NCBI GenBank assembly: GCA_963734365.1
Contig: CAVTGV010000002.1
Location: 310,001 to 374,000 of the forward strand
Reading direction: 5' to 3'
Source of the DNA: JACVRW01 sp963734365
Lineage (GTDB): Bacteria > Actinomycetota > Thermoleophilia > Solirubrobacterales > Thermoleophilaceae
DNA: 64,000 nt
Shown in pieces: positions 55,997 through 63,797 of this stretch (within the stretch, counting starts at the first letter, position 1; each line of letters opens with the position of its first letter). The notes under the pieces were generated by a model. That model was not told the DNA's origin, did no database searches, and saw only the letters and a list, made by a program, of their open reading frames with translations. Made by a program: the position numbers and the translations under genes.

Positions 55997-57043
55997 ATGC
56001 CTCGCCTGCTCAGTGTCGGCCTGGCCGTGCTCGGCGCTGCAGTCGCAGCCCCCGCCGCCGTGCCGGCCGCCGCCGCTCCGCCCGATCCCGTCGATCACTC
56101 CCGGCCCGCGGCACCGGACGGCACGCCGATGTGCGCCGACTGGGTCCATGCCCGCTACACCGTCGAGCGAGGCGGTCGCCGCTGGCCCACCTGGCACCCG
56201 CCGCGTGACCCGCGATACCACTGCGCCTTCGGTCACGAGCATGGCTCGAACCCGCGAGCCTTCACCGGCTTCACGCGCACCGGCATGCCCGCCTTCGGGC
56301 CCACGGGCAGCTACGCGGGCAGCGACGAGGCGCACGCCGGCTTCAAGGTCTTCGTGGTCAATCGCGATCGCAAGGGGCTGGCCTGGATGGTCGTGCTCCA
56401 CCAGGGATCGGGGTCGCCGCGGCGGGGGACCGTCCGCTTCCACTCGCTCGAGGCCTGGCTGTTTCGCCGCCAGGGCCCCCGGCTTCTCGCCCACACCCGC
56501 CACATGGCGGACTTCGGCGGGGCACTCGCCAACTGCCCTGACACCCAACTGCGCTCCCGCATGCGCCTGTTGCCCAGCCCGGCCTGCAAGTCGGTGTACG
56601 AGGAGTGGGACACGGCCTTCGACGTGGGTGGGGTGTTCTCCGGTCGGCCGGGCTTCGGGATCGACAACGCGATCACGCAGTTCGACCCGGGCGCTCCCGA
56701 ACGCGTGGTGTTCAACAAGCGCTTCGCCTGCGGCTCGCACGATCCGGCGGGCTGGGACTCGTACTGCAAGGGCGACAAGCGCACGGTGCTGCACCCGCGC
56801 TGGCGGCTGCGCAACCGCGGGCCGAGCCGCTTTCGCACCGACGCCTACGGCCGCCGCGCGCCGGCTGGACTGCTCCAGGTGGTGTCTCGGAAGATCCGCA
56901 TCGACCAGTCGGAAGAATGCTGCGGAGCCGAGAACGCCTTCGTCATGGAACAGCCCAGCGACGGCGGCATCTACCGCGCGGGCCGGGGTCTCAACTCGAA
57001 GAACTTCGAGTTCCCCGGCTACTGCGTTCTGCGCACGAACTAA
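55997..57043 (+). CDS. Secreted protein of unknown function
   Basis: 348 residues. MPRLLSVGLAVLGAAVAAPAAVPAAAAPP is a clear Sec signal peptide with cleavage near residue 26-28. The mature part has about ten Cys residues (ADWVHARYTVERGG, CAFGHEHG, CPDTQLRSRMRLLPSPACKS, CGSHDPAGWDSYC, EECCGAEN), probably disulfide-bonded. HCAFGHEHGSNP and similar His patches could bind metal, but no known family is recognised. It lies after nadA by 37 bases and ends 4 bases into the convergent small membrane gene. The start is ATG 55997. Confidence 0.6.
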   Translation: MPRLLSVGLAVLGAAVAAPAAVPAAAAPPDPVDHSRPAAPDGTPMCADWVHARYTVERGGRRWPTWHPPRDPRYHCAFGHEHGSNPRAFTGFTRTGMPAFGPTGSYAGSDEAHAGFKVFVVNRDRKGLAWMVVLHQGSGSPRRGTVRFHSLEAWLFRRQGPRLLAHTRHMADFGGALANCPDTQLRSRMRLLPSPACKSVYEEWDTAFDVGGVFSGRPGFGIDNAITQFDPGAPERVVFNKRFACGSHDPAGWDSYCKGDKRTVLHPRWRLRNRGPSRFRTDAYGRRAPAGLLQVVSRKIRIDQSEECCGAENAFVMEQPSDGGIYRAGRGLNSKNFEFPGYCVLRTN

Positions 57044-57426
57044 TTGCGCCGCGCGAGCACGATCACGGCGCCGATGAAGCACAGCCCGAACACGGCACAC
57101 AGGATGCTGAGCGTCTCGCTGGCGTCGCCCTGAGCGACGGTCACCAACCACCAGCCCGGGAGCACCCAGGCCATCACCGCGCCGGCGAAGGCCACCGCCC
57201 TCGTGTACAGGGACCGCACGCGCTCGTCGCCCGTCCCCGACATCACCTCGAGGGTGTTCGAGCGTGTGCGGCCGAAATGCACCACGGCCACGAACGCGCC
57301 CATGATCACCGCCGCGGGCCAGGCCTCCTCGAAGCCCTCCGCGATCCAGAACACGGCCACCACCGCTGCGCCAATGGCAGCCATGGCTAGGACCTGCACG
57401 CTCCAGTTGTTCATCGTCTCGTTCAT
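57040..57426 (-). CDS. Small four-helix membrane protein
   Basis: 128 residues with four hydrophobic helices (about residues 9-28, 36-52, 75-95 and 103-124). The middle loop is RTRSNTLEVMSGTGDER. The layout resembles DUF2178-like or similar membrane proteins that are often paired with a small XRE regulator, as here: its ATG overlaps the regulator's TGA (ATGA). It may act as a sensor or stress protein controlled by that regulator. No catalytic motif is seen. Confidence 0.65.
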   Translation of the reverse strand: MNETMNNWSVQVLAMAAIGAAVVAVFWIAEGFEEAWPAAVIMGAFVAVVHFGRTRSNTLEVMSGTGDERVRSLYTRAVAFAGAVMAWVLPGWWLVTVAQGDASETLSILCAVFGLCFIGAVIVLARRN

Positions 57427-57629
57427 CTCACTTCTCCGTTTTCGCTTCGGAACATTTCCTCGACGCTCGTCTCGAAATAGCGGGCCAGGGCGATGGCCAG
57501 GGGCAGCGAGGGCAGGTAGCGCCCCGTCTCGATCGCGTTGATCGTCTGGCGCGATACCCCCAGCGCCTTGGCCAGCTCAGCCTGTGACAGCTGCCTGGCG
57601 CCCCGCCGGTCGCGAACGTCGTTTTCCAT
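57423..57629 (-). CDS. Small XRE-family transcriptional regulator
   Basis: 68 residues, a single helix-turn-helix: RRGARQLSQAELAKALGVSRQTINAIETGRYLPSLPLAIALARYFETSVEEMF. This is close to the Cro/C1-type regulators that control a neighbouring membrane protein. It is the first gene of a two-gene operon. Its promoter on the minus strand is covered by two identical-half operators (57634-57678), so autorepression is likely. The start is ATG 57629, 8 bases after the -10 element. Confidence 0.85.
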   Translation of the reverse strand: MENDVRDRRGARQLSQAELAKALGVSRQTINAIETGRYLPSLPLAIALARYFETSVEEMFRSENGEVR

Positions 57630-57633
57630 GTAA

Positions 57634-57651
57634 TGTCAAGTTAGCTTGACA
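57634..57651. promoter_or_regulatory. Operator 1 of the XRE operon
   Basis: TGTCAAG-N4-CTTGACA, perfect inverted repeat centred at 57642.5. It overlaps the minus-strand -10 element TAACTT (57638-57643). Confidence 0.75.
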
Positions 57652-57666
57652 TCGGCCAGGTGTCAA
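57638..57666 (-). promoter_or_regulatory. Promoter of the XRE-membrane protein operon
   Basis: On the minus strand, TTGACA (57666-57661) and TAACTT (57643-57638) are separated by exactly 17 bases. The start codon follows the -10 box by 8 bases. Both boxes lie within the two operators. Confidence 0.7.
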
Positions 57667-57678
57667 GGGGACTTGACA
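57661..57678. promoter_or_regulatory. Operator 2 of the XRE operon
   Basis: TGTCAAG-N4-CTTGACA with the same half-sites as operator 1, centred at 57669.5, so the centres are 27 bp apart. It covers the minus-strand -35 box and lies just upstream of the -10 of the divergent RibD-like gene, which may be co-regulated. Confidence 0.75.
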
Positions 57679-57695
57679 TCGTTAGGCTGGCGGGC

Positions 57696-58430
57696 GTGCA
57701 GCAGCTCCTCCCCGAGCGCGGCCCCACGTCGCCCGAAGAGTTCGCGTCGGGCCTCCGGCTGGCCGAGCTGGCTCCGCCCGGACGGCCATACCTGGGCGTG
57801 AACATGGTGTCCGCGCTCGACGGCAAGGCCACGATCGACTGGCGCACCCGGGGCCTCTCGACCGATCTCGACCGGCGGCTGTTTCATCACCTGCGCACCC
57901 AGGCCGACGCGGTGATGGTCGGCGCAGGCACCGTTCGCACGGAGCGCTACGGCCGCATGACGAAGACCGACGAGCTGCAGGCCAAGAGGGTGGCCGAGGG
58001 GCTTGCGCCCCACCCGCTCGCCGTGATCGTGAGCGCCCGGCTCGAGCTGCCGCCGGACCTGCCGATCCTGAACGACCCCGATCAGCCGGTGCTGATCGCC
58101 ACGGCGTCACCGGACTCCCTGCCGGGAGTGGGGGAGCAGGTGGAGTACGCACGCGTGGGCGACGACCTGGGAAAGCTCATGACGCACCTCTCAGAGGAGC
58201 GCGGCGTGCGCTCGGTGCTGGGTGAGGGCGGGCCCACCCTCAACTCCTTCCTCCTCTCGGCCGGCCTGGTGGACGAGCTGTTCCTGACCCTCAGCCCCAA
58301 GCTGGCGGGGGGCGCGGCCGCGCTGACCATCGTCGCCGGGCGCCAGCTCGTGGAGCCGGTGGAGCTCGACATCGTCTCCCTGGCCGAGCACGAGGGCGAG
58401 CTCTTCACGCGCTGGCGCATCCGCCGCTGA
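57696..58430 (+). CDS. RibD C-terminal domain / dihydrofolate reductase-fold protein
   Basis: 244 residues from GTG 57696, 7 bases after TAGGCT (57683-57688), so probably leaderless. YLGVNMVSALDGKATI is the N-terminal signature of RibD-C reductases, ADAVMVGAGTVRTERYG the NADPH loop, and VLGEGGPTLNSFLLSAGLVDELFLTLSPKLAGG the C-terminal motif. It would reduce a pyrimidine or related ring with NADPH, as in riboflavin synthesis, but no deaminase domain is attached and no other rib gene is present. The specific reaction is therefore open. Confidence 0.82.
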   Translation: MQQLLPERGPTSPEEFASGLRLAELAPPGRPYLGVNMVSALDGKATIDWRTRGLSTDLDRRLFHHLRTQADAVMVGAGTVRTERYGRMTKTDELQAKRVAEGLAPHPLAVIVSARLELPPDLPILNDPDQPVLIATASPDSLPGVGEQVEYARVGDDLGKLMTHLSEERGVRSVLGEGGPTLNSFLLSAGLVDELFLTLSPKLAGGAAALTIVAGRQLVEPVELDIVSLAEHEGELFTRWRIRR

Positions 58431-58496
58431 CCAACTGCAGAAACGCTTGCAGCCTTCGTGGGTTTGCAGGCCTTTCCGCTAGAACTGGCCGTCCTC

Positions 58497-59324
58497 ATGG
58501 CCACTACGCAGATACGGCCTGTCGCTCCTGCGCGGCAGCAGCCACCCAAGTCGTCCGAGCACGAGATCCCGGTAGTCGAGCTCGACAACGTGACCAAGGT
58601 CTACGACGGCGGCTCGGTGGCCGTGGACCAGGCCTCGATGCGTATCGGCCGCGGCGAGTTCGTCTTCCTGGTGGGCCCCACAGGCTGTGGCAAGTCCACC
58701 TGCATCCGGCTTCTCCAGAAGGAGATCGAGCCCTCCAAGGGCAGCATCTCGATCGCCGGCCGCTCGCTCGGCGAGATCCCGCGTAGCCGCGTGCCCTACC
58801 TGCGCCGCAACATCGGCGTGGTCTTCCAGGACTACAAGCTGCTGCCCAACCGGACCGTGTACGACAACGTGGCCTACTCGCTCCAGGTGATCGGCGAGCC
58901 GCGCCAGGAGATCCGCCGCAAGGTCCCGGACATCCTGCGGCTGGTGGGCCTCTCCACCAAGCTTCACAACTTCCCCGACGAGCTGTCGGGCGGCGAGCAG
59001 CAGCGCGTCTCGATCGCGCGAGCCTTCGTGAACCATCCTCCGCTACTCCTCGCCGACGAGCCCACCGGCAACCTCGACCCGGAGACCTCGATCGGGATCA
59101 TGCAGCTGATCTACCGGATCAACCGCACCGGCACGACGGTCGTGGTGGCCACTCATGACAAGGAGATGGTCGACAAGATGCGCCGGCGCGTGGTGGAACT
59201 GCGCGAGGGCCGCATCGTGCGCGACGAGAAGTCGGGCCTCTACCGCCCGGACGAGTCCACCACCGAGTTCGCCATCCGGCTGCGGGGCGAGCTGGGCGTG
59301 GGTCCCGAAGGGCACCCCAACTGA
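58497..59324 (+). CDS. ftsE: Cell division ATP-binding protein FtsE
   Basis: 275 residues from ATG 58497 (an earlier TTG-type start at 58458 is less likely). FLVGPTGCGKSTCIRLL is Walker A, LSGGEQQRVSIARAFV the ABC signature, LLLADEPTGNLDPETS Walker B and VVATHDKEMVD the switch His. The first 45 residues are a nonstandard extension before VVELDNVTKVYDGG, longer than typical FtsE. FtsE and FtsX form a complex that activates peptidoglycan hydrolases at division. Normally the two genes overlap; here a palindromic element of 163 nt lies between them. Confidence 0.92.
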   Translation: MATTQIRPVAPARQQPPKSSEHEIPVVELDNVTKVYDGGSVAVDQASMRIGRGEFVFLVGPTGCGKSTCIRLLQKEIEPSKGSISIAGRSLGEIPRSRVPYLRRNIGVVFQDYKLLPNRTVYDNVAYSLQVIGEPRQEIRRKVPDILRLVGLSTKLHNFPDELSGGEQQRVSIARAFVNHPPLLLADEPTGNLDPETSIGIMQLIYRINRTGTTVVVATHDKEMVDKMRRRVVELREGRIVRDEKSGLYRPDESTTEFAIRLRGELGVGPEGHPN

Positions 59325-59487
59325 GGTGGTCGCTCCCCGGCCCCCGCACCCACGGATGACGCGGATAGCCGTCGCTGCTCGGCGTCCTCGGGTTTCGCCT
59401 TGCCATCAGGCAAGGCTTCAACCCTGCGTCCTTGATCAGCTTGGCTCTCGGCGCCCCCTCGGGCACTGGGACCAGGGAGCGACCACC
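59325..59487. repeat. 163-nt imperfect palindromic element B
   Basis: Perfect 13-bp ends GGTGGTCGCTCCC (59325-59337) and GGGAGCGACCACC (59475-59487), and a perfect central stem GCCTTGCC-ATCA-GGCAAGGC (59397-59416), are joined by partly paired arms. TGA flanks both sides (59322-59324, the ftsE stop, and 59488-59490, which overlaps the ftsX ATG). Deleting the element with one TGA would leave TGATG, the usual ftsE-ftsX overlap. It shares ends, size and a CCGTCGC block with element A. Confidence 0.75.
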
Positions 59488-59489
59488 TG

Positions 59490-60380
59490 ATGCGCTGGGG
59501 CTTCTTCCTGAAAGAGGCGCTGCGCGGGCTGCGCCGCAGCTCGGCCCCCGCCCTCGCCGCACTGCTCACCGTGCTGCTCACGGCGCTGGTGCTGGGCGTG
59601 TTCATCCCCATCGTCCAGGCCACCACGGGCACGGCGAACGAGGTGCGCAGCCGCGTGGCGGTGGACGTCTACGTGAAGGAGTCGGCCACTCAGGTCGAGC
59701 AGGCCGAGCTCAAGCAGGCGCTCGAGGCCACCAGCAACGTCAAGTCGGTGGAGTTCATCTCGAAGGGCGAGGCGCTCGCCCGGGCTCAGGAGAAGAACCC
59801 GAAGGCCTTCAAGGCCGGCGCGGAGCTGCTCGGCTCGAACCCGCTGCCCGCCTCCTTCCGCGTGACCCCGGAGGACCCGGACCGGCTCGATGAGATCGTG
59901 AGCCGCCTGCAGTCCGGCTCCGGCCCGCAGCTCGCCGCGATCGACGACGTGCGCGACCGCGAGGAGGACACGGACGAGATCCTGTCGGCCACCGGACTGG
60001 TCAAGGCCCTCACGGCCGGCCTCGCCGTGCTGCTGGTGTTCGCCTCGATCGCTCTGATCGCGAACACGATCAGGCTGTCGGTGTTCGCGCGCCGGCGCGA
60101 GGTCGAGGTGATGAAGCTGGTGGGCGCCACCAACTGGTTCATCCGCTGGCCGTTCGTGATCGAGGGCGTGATCGTCGGCTTCTTCGGCGGGCTGTTGGCG
60201 GTGTTGCTGCTGCTCGTGGCCAAGGAGACCTTCATCGACCCGCTGTCGGCCCGCTTCGAGCTCCTCGCCGCGCCCGAGACGATCGACTTCCCGCTGCTCG
60301 TGGTCGTGCTGATGCTGGCCTGCATCGCGGTGTCCGCTCTTGGCAGCGGCATCACGCTCCGCCGCTTCCTGCGGGTCTGA
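59490..60380 (+). CDS. ftsX: Cell division protein FtsX
   Basis: 296 residues. A first membrane helix (about residues 18-40, PALAALLTVLLTALVLGVFIP) is followed by an extracytoplasmic domain (VDVYVKESATQVEQAELKQAL ... ASFRVTPEDPDRL). Three more helices form the FtsX permease-like region, with RRREVEVMKLVGATNWFIRWPF as the conserved cytoplasmic loop. FtsX with FtsE controls cell-wall hydrolases through its outer domain. ATG 59490 overlaps the TGA at the right flank of element B. Confidence 0.92.
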   Translation: MRWGFFLKEALRGLRRSSAPALAALLTVLLTALVLGVFIPIVQATTGTANEVRSRVAVDVYVKESATQVEQAELKQALEATSNVKSVEFISKGEALARAQEKNPKAFKAGAELLGSNPLPASFRVTPEDPDRLDEIVSRLQSGSGPQLAAIDDVRDREEDTDEILSATGLVKALTAGLAVLLVFASIALIANTIRLSVFARRREVEVMKLVGATNWFIRWPFVIEGVIVGFFGGLLAVLLLLVAKETFIDPLSARFELLAAPETIDFPLLVVVLMLACIAVSALGSGITLRRFLRV

Positions 60381-60438
60381 TCGGGCTCGGCTCGGGCTTT
60401 AGGGGCGCTTTCGGGCCGCCACTACCCTCATGGGTCGG

Positions 60439-61614
60439 ATGAACTCGGCCCGTTCGGCACTCGTGGCGTTCCTGTGCGCCGTCTTCGCGCTGTTCGTCGG
60501 CATCTGGCTCGGCGGGCATCCGGAGAAGCTACCCGGGCCGATTCAGGATGCGCTGGTGGAGGAGGATCAGGCGCTGCGCGCCGAGGTCATCGACTCGATC
60601 CAGCAGAACTTCTACAAGCCGGTGGACAAGAGCACGCTCGACGATGCCTCCCTCAAGGGGATCGTCCAGGCACTGGACGATCCCTTCTCCCACTACCTGA
60701 CGCCCAAGGAGGCGGACCGCTTCGACGAGTCGGTGAGCGGTGAGTTCGAGGGCGTGGGGATGAACGTGGAGCAGGACCGGCGCGGGCTGAAGGTCCTGCG
60801 CGTGTTCGAGAACTCCCCGGCCGAGACCTCGGGCATACGCCGCGGCGACCTGATCGTTGAGGTGGACGGCAGATCACTTGCCGGGATCGACAGTGGGGTT
60901 GCCACCAGCCGCATCAAGGGCCCGTCGGGCACGAGCGTGCGGCTCAGCGTGGTGAGCCCTGGCGGCGACAGCGTCCGCCGGGTGAGCGTCAAGCGCGAGC
61001 GCATCTCGGTACCGGTGGCCAGCGGCCGCATCGTCGAGCGCGACGGCAAGAAGCTCGGCGTGGTCGAGCTCACGGGCTTCAGCGCGGGCGCCCACGGCCT
61101 GCTGCGGCGCGAGATCGACCAGCTGCTCCGCAAGGGCGCCAAGGGCATAGTGCTCGATCTGCGTGGCAACGGCGGGGGGCTGCTGTCCGAGGCGGTGCTC
61201 GTGTCGAGCATCTTCATCGAGAACGGCAAGATCGTGTCGGTACGCGGACGTTCGCGCGCGGAGCGCACCCAAGACGCCCAGGGCGACGCGATCAAGGAGG
61301 ACATCCCCGTCGCGGTGCTGGTGGACCGCGGCAGCGCCAGCGCGTCGGAGATCGTGACCGGGGCGCTGCGCGACCGAGACCGGGCCACGGTCGTGGGCAC
61401 GCGTACCTTCGGCAAGGGTCTCGTGCAGGAGGTCAACCGCCTTTCGAACGGCGGCGTGCTCGACCTGACGGTGGCCAACTACTACCTGCCGGACGGCGAA
61501 ACGATCACCAAGGCCGGGATCAAGCCCCAGGTGAAGGCTCAGGACGATCCCGAGACCGACCGCGACGAGGCGCTCCCCAAGGCCCTCGACACGCTCCTCG
61601 CTCCGTCTCGATGA
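60439..61614 (+). CDS. S41-family C-terminal processing peptidase
   Basis: 391 residues from ATG 60439, 10 bases after TACCCT (60423-60428); ATG 60430 would add three residues. An N-terminal membrane anchor (ALVAFLCAVFALFVGIWLGG) precedes a PDZ domain (VFENSPAETSGIRRGDLIVEVDGRSL) and the peptidase domain with VLDLRGNGGGLLSEAV, then RGSASASEIVTGAL with the catalytic Ser (in SASASE) and FGKGLVQEV with the Lys. It would cut secreted or wall proteins. Adjacency to ftsEX suggests it processes a divisome or hydrolase factor, an arrangement seen in other bacteria. The stop overlaps the next start (ATGA). Confidence 0.88.
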   Translation: MNSARSALVAFLCAVFALFVGIWLGGHPEKLPGPIQDALVEEDQALRAEVIDSIQQNFYKPVDKSTLDDASLKGIVQALDDPFSHYLTPKEADRFDESVSGEFEGVGMNVEQDRRGLKVLRVFENSPAETSGIRRGDLIVEVDGRSLAGIDSGVATSRIKGPSGTSVRLSVVSPGGDSVRRVSVKRERISVPVASGRIVERDGKKLGVVELTGFSAGAHGLLRREIDQLLRKGAKGIVLDLRGNGGGLLSEAVLVSSIFIENGKIVSVRGRSRAERTQDAQGDAIKEDIPVAVLVDRGSASASEIVTGALRDRDRATVVGTRTFGKGLVQEVNRLSNGGVLDLTVANYYLPDGETITKAGIKPQVKAQDDPETDRDEALPKALDTLLAPSR

Positions 61615-63320
61615 GATCCGCCGCCATGCGGCTCCACCAGCCGCTGGTGGCCGTGCTCAACAAGCAGGGCCGCTTCCTGGTGGCCGAGCCGCTGTTCGGG
61701 CGCGGGCCCCGCACGGCCGTGGAGCCCCGGGGCGCGGGCAACGGCGACCTCGTCCTGGTGGGCTCGGGCAAGCGCGGCGCCCGCGTGATCCGCAAGCTGG
61801 GGCGCCCGGAGCGCGCCCGCGACGTGCTCGAGGGGCTGATGCTCGACCGCGGCCTGCACCGCTCCTTTCCCCGCTCCGCCGAGGGGGAGGCCGAGCACGC
61901 GGTCACCGACCCGTACGCCGCCGACGCAAGGGTCGACCTCACCGGCCTGCCCACGTTCACGATCGATCCCGACGACGCCCAGGACTTCGACGACGCCATC
62001 TCCGCCACCCGCGAGGACGGCTACATCCGCGTGTGGGTTCACATCGCCGACGTGACCGCCTATCTGCGGCCGGGCGGGCCGCTCGAGGGAGAGGCGTTTC
62101 GCCGCTCCACGAGCGTCTACGTGCCCGGGGCGGTGGAGCCGATGCTGCCCGAGGCGCTGTCCAGCCGCGCCTGTTCGCTGCGCCCGGGCGAGGACCGGCT
62201 GGCGGTGACGGTGGAGATGGAGATGCACGGTGCGGAGGCGCGCAACGTGGCTTTTCACCGCTCGCGCGTCCGCAGCGACCGGCGGCTCACCTACACAGAG
62301 GTGGACGAGATCTTCGCCGGGCGGGCCCGGGCCGAGGGCCCATGGGCCGCGCCGCTCGAGGCCGCCCGCGAGGTCTCCGCCGCGCTGCGCGACCGGCGCG
62401 ACGCCCTCCAGATCGGGTCGGCCGAGCCCACGTTCGAGTTCGACTCGGAGGGCAATGTCAGCGGCGTGCGCCACGAGCAGCAGACCGAGTCCCACTCGCT
62501 GATCGAGCAGCTGATGATCTTGGCCAACGAGCAGGTGGCCGGCTACCTCGCCGATCGCAAGCTGCCCACGCTCTACCGCGTGCACGAGCGGCCCGAGCCC
62601 AGCTCGGTGGAATTCCTGGTCGAGCAGCTGGCCAGCCTCGACCTGCCCACCCCGCCGCTGCCGAAGAACCTCACGCCCCAGCAGGCCGCCGATCTCGTCA
62701 CCGAGATCTCGCGCACGGTCGCGCGCGAGGCCGACGGGCGGGTGGCGCCGGGCATCCTCGTACTGCGCTCTCTCAAGCAGGCCTTCTACTCGCCGCGCAA
62801 TCTCGGCCACGCCGGGCTGTCGAGCCCGCGCTACTGCCACTTCACCTCGCCGATCCGGCGCTACCCGGACGTGATCGCCCATCGCGCGCTGCTCCAGGGT
62901 CTCGGGATCGACCACACCGCGGCCGCCGCCCACGAGCTCGACGAGGCGGGCGTGCTCACCTCGGCGGCCGAGCGAGCGGCGATGCAGGTGGAACGGGCGG
63001 CGGATGACGTGTGCCTCGCGTTCCTCCTCGAGCGGGTCCTGGCCGAGTTCGATCCCGGAGTGCCGCCGGTGTTCGAGGGCGAGGTGGTGGGCCTGATCGA
63101 GAAGGGCGCCTTCATCCGCTTCGGCGAACAGGGCTTCGAGGGCTTCCTCGGAGTGCGCCGCCTGCGCGGCTGGTGGGTGCTCAACGAGGTCGGAACCGCG
63201 CTGGAGGCCGAGGGCTCGGGGCGCCGACTGCGCCTAGGGGACAGGATCGAGGTAGTGGTCGACCGGGTCGAGACGGCACGCGGGAGAGTGGATCTATCGC
63301 CCGCGCGTGCATACTCGTAG
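61611..63320 (+). CDS. rnr: RNB-domain exoribonuclease (RNase R/II family)
   Basis: 569 residues, shorter than E. coli RNase R. FTIDPDDAQDFDDAIS contains the catalytic Asp cluster (119-128). VWVHIADVTAYLRPGGPLEGEAFRRSTSVYVPG and YCHFTSPIRRYPDVIAHRAL are RNB signatures. The N-terminal cold-shock domain is reduced to about 60 residues, and an S1-like domain ends the protein (VFEGEVVGLIEKGAFIRFGEQGFEGFL). It degrades RNA 3' to 5'. The next gene, smpB, acts in trans-translation, in which RNase R is known to take part. Confidence 0.9.
   Translation: MRSAAMRLHQPLVAVLNKQGRFLVAEPLFGRGPRTAVEPRGAGNGDLVLVGSGKRGARVIRKLGRPERARDVLEGLMLDRGLHRSFPRSAEGEAEHAVTDPYAADARVDLTGLPTFTIDPDDAQDFDDAISATREDGYIRVWVHIADVTAYLRPGGPLEGEAFRRSTSVYVPGAVEPMLPEALSSRACSLRPGEDRLAVTVEMEMHGAEARNVAFHRSRVRSDRRLTYTEVDEIFAGRARAEGPWAAPLEAAREVSAALRDRRDALQIGSAEPTFEFDSEGNVSGVRHEQQTESHSLIEQLMILANEQVAGYLADRKLPTLYRVHERPEPSSVEFLVEQLASLDLPTPPLPKNLTPQQAADLVTEISRTVAREADGRVAPGILVLRSLKQAFYSPRNLGHAGLSSPRYCHFTSPIRRYPDVIAHRALLQGLGIDHTAAAAHELDEAGVLTSAAERAAMQVERAADDVCLAFLLERVLAEFDPGVPPVFEGEVVGLIEKGAFIRFGEQGFEGFLGVRRLRGWWVLNEVGTALEAEGSGRRLRLGDRIEVVVDRVETARGRVDLSPARAYS
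63310..63315 (+). promoter_or_regulatory. -10 element of smpB
   Basis: CATACT lies 8 bases before the smpB ATG at 63324, within the last codons of the RNase gene. It predicts an internal, leaderless smpB transcript. Confidence 0.35.
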
Positions 63321-63323
63321 CCG

Positions 63324-63797
63324 ATGGCCAAGAAGGGAAAACGCAAGGCGGCGGCGGGTGACGTGGCCACCAACCGGCAGGCGGGCTTTCGCTACAACCT
63401 GCTCGAGAGGGTCGAGGCCGGGGTGGTGCTGCAGGGCTCGGAGGTCAAGTCACTGCGCAACGGCGGCGCCCAGATGAAGGACGCCTACGCCGACGTGCGC
63501 GACGGCGAGGTCTGGCTGCACAACATGCACATCGCCCCCTACGGGCCGGCCCGGGAGAACCACGAGCCGGACCGGTCGCGCAAGCTGCTGCTGCACCGTC
63601 GCGAGATCGAGCGGCTGATCGGCAAGACGGCCGAGAAGGGGCTCACGCTCGTGCCCACGCGCGTGTACTTCAACGGATCGCGGGCCAAGGTCGAGCTGGC
63701 CGTGGCCAAGGGCAAGGAGATGCACGACAAGCGCCGGTCGATCAAGGATCGCGAGCAGAAGCGCGAGATCGAGCGGGCGATGTCGGAGCGCCATTGA
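63324..63797 (+). CDS. smpB: SsrA-binding protein SmpB
   Basis: 157 residues. ATNRQAGFRYNLLERVEAGVVLQGSEVKSLRNG is the oligonucleotide-binding core with the SmpB signature, ENHEPDRSRKLLLHRREIERLIG the tmRNA-contact region, and YFNGSRAKVELAVAKGKEMHDKRRSIKDREQKREIERAM the C-terminal helix that enters the empty A site. SmpB with tmRNA rescues stalled ribosomes. The ssrA RNA gene was not found in the window. Its stop overlaps the next start (TTGA). Confidence 0.95.
   Translation: MAKKGKRKAAAGDVATNRQAGFRYNLLERVEAGVVLQGSEVKSLRNGGAQMKDAYADVRDGEVWLHNMHIAPYGPARENHEPDRSRKLLLHRREIERLIGKTAEKGLTLVPTRVYFNGSRAKVELAVAKGKEMHDKRRSIKDREQKREIERAMSERH

Noticed and set aside
57660..57695. Start of the RibD-like protein at 57660
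   Set aside because: That codon lies inside an operator. GTG 57696 has a -10 element at leaderless spacing and begins just before the conserved region.
59397..59416. Rho-independent terminator in the centre of element B
   Set aside because: The stem GCCTTGCC-ATCA-GGCAAGGC is strong, but no T-tract follows and it is the centre of a larger symmetric structure.
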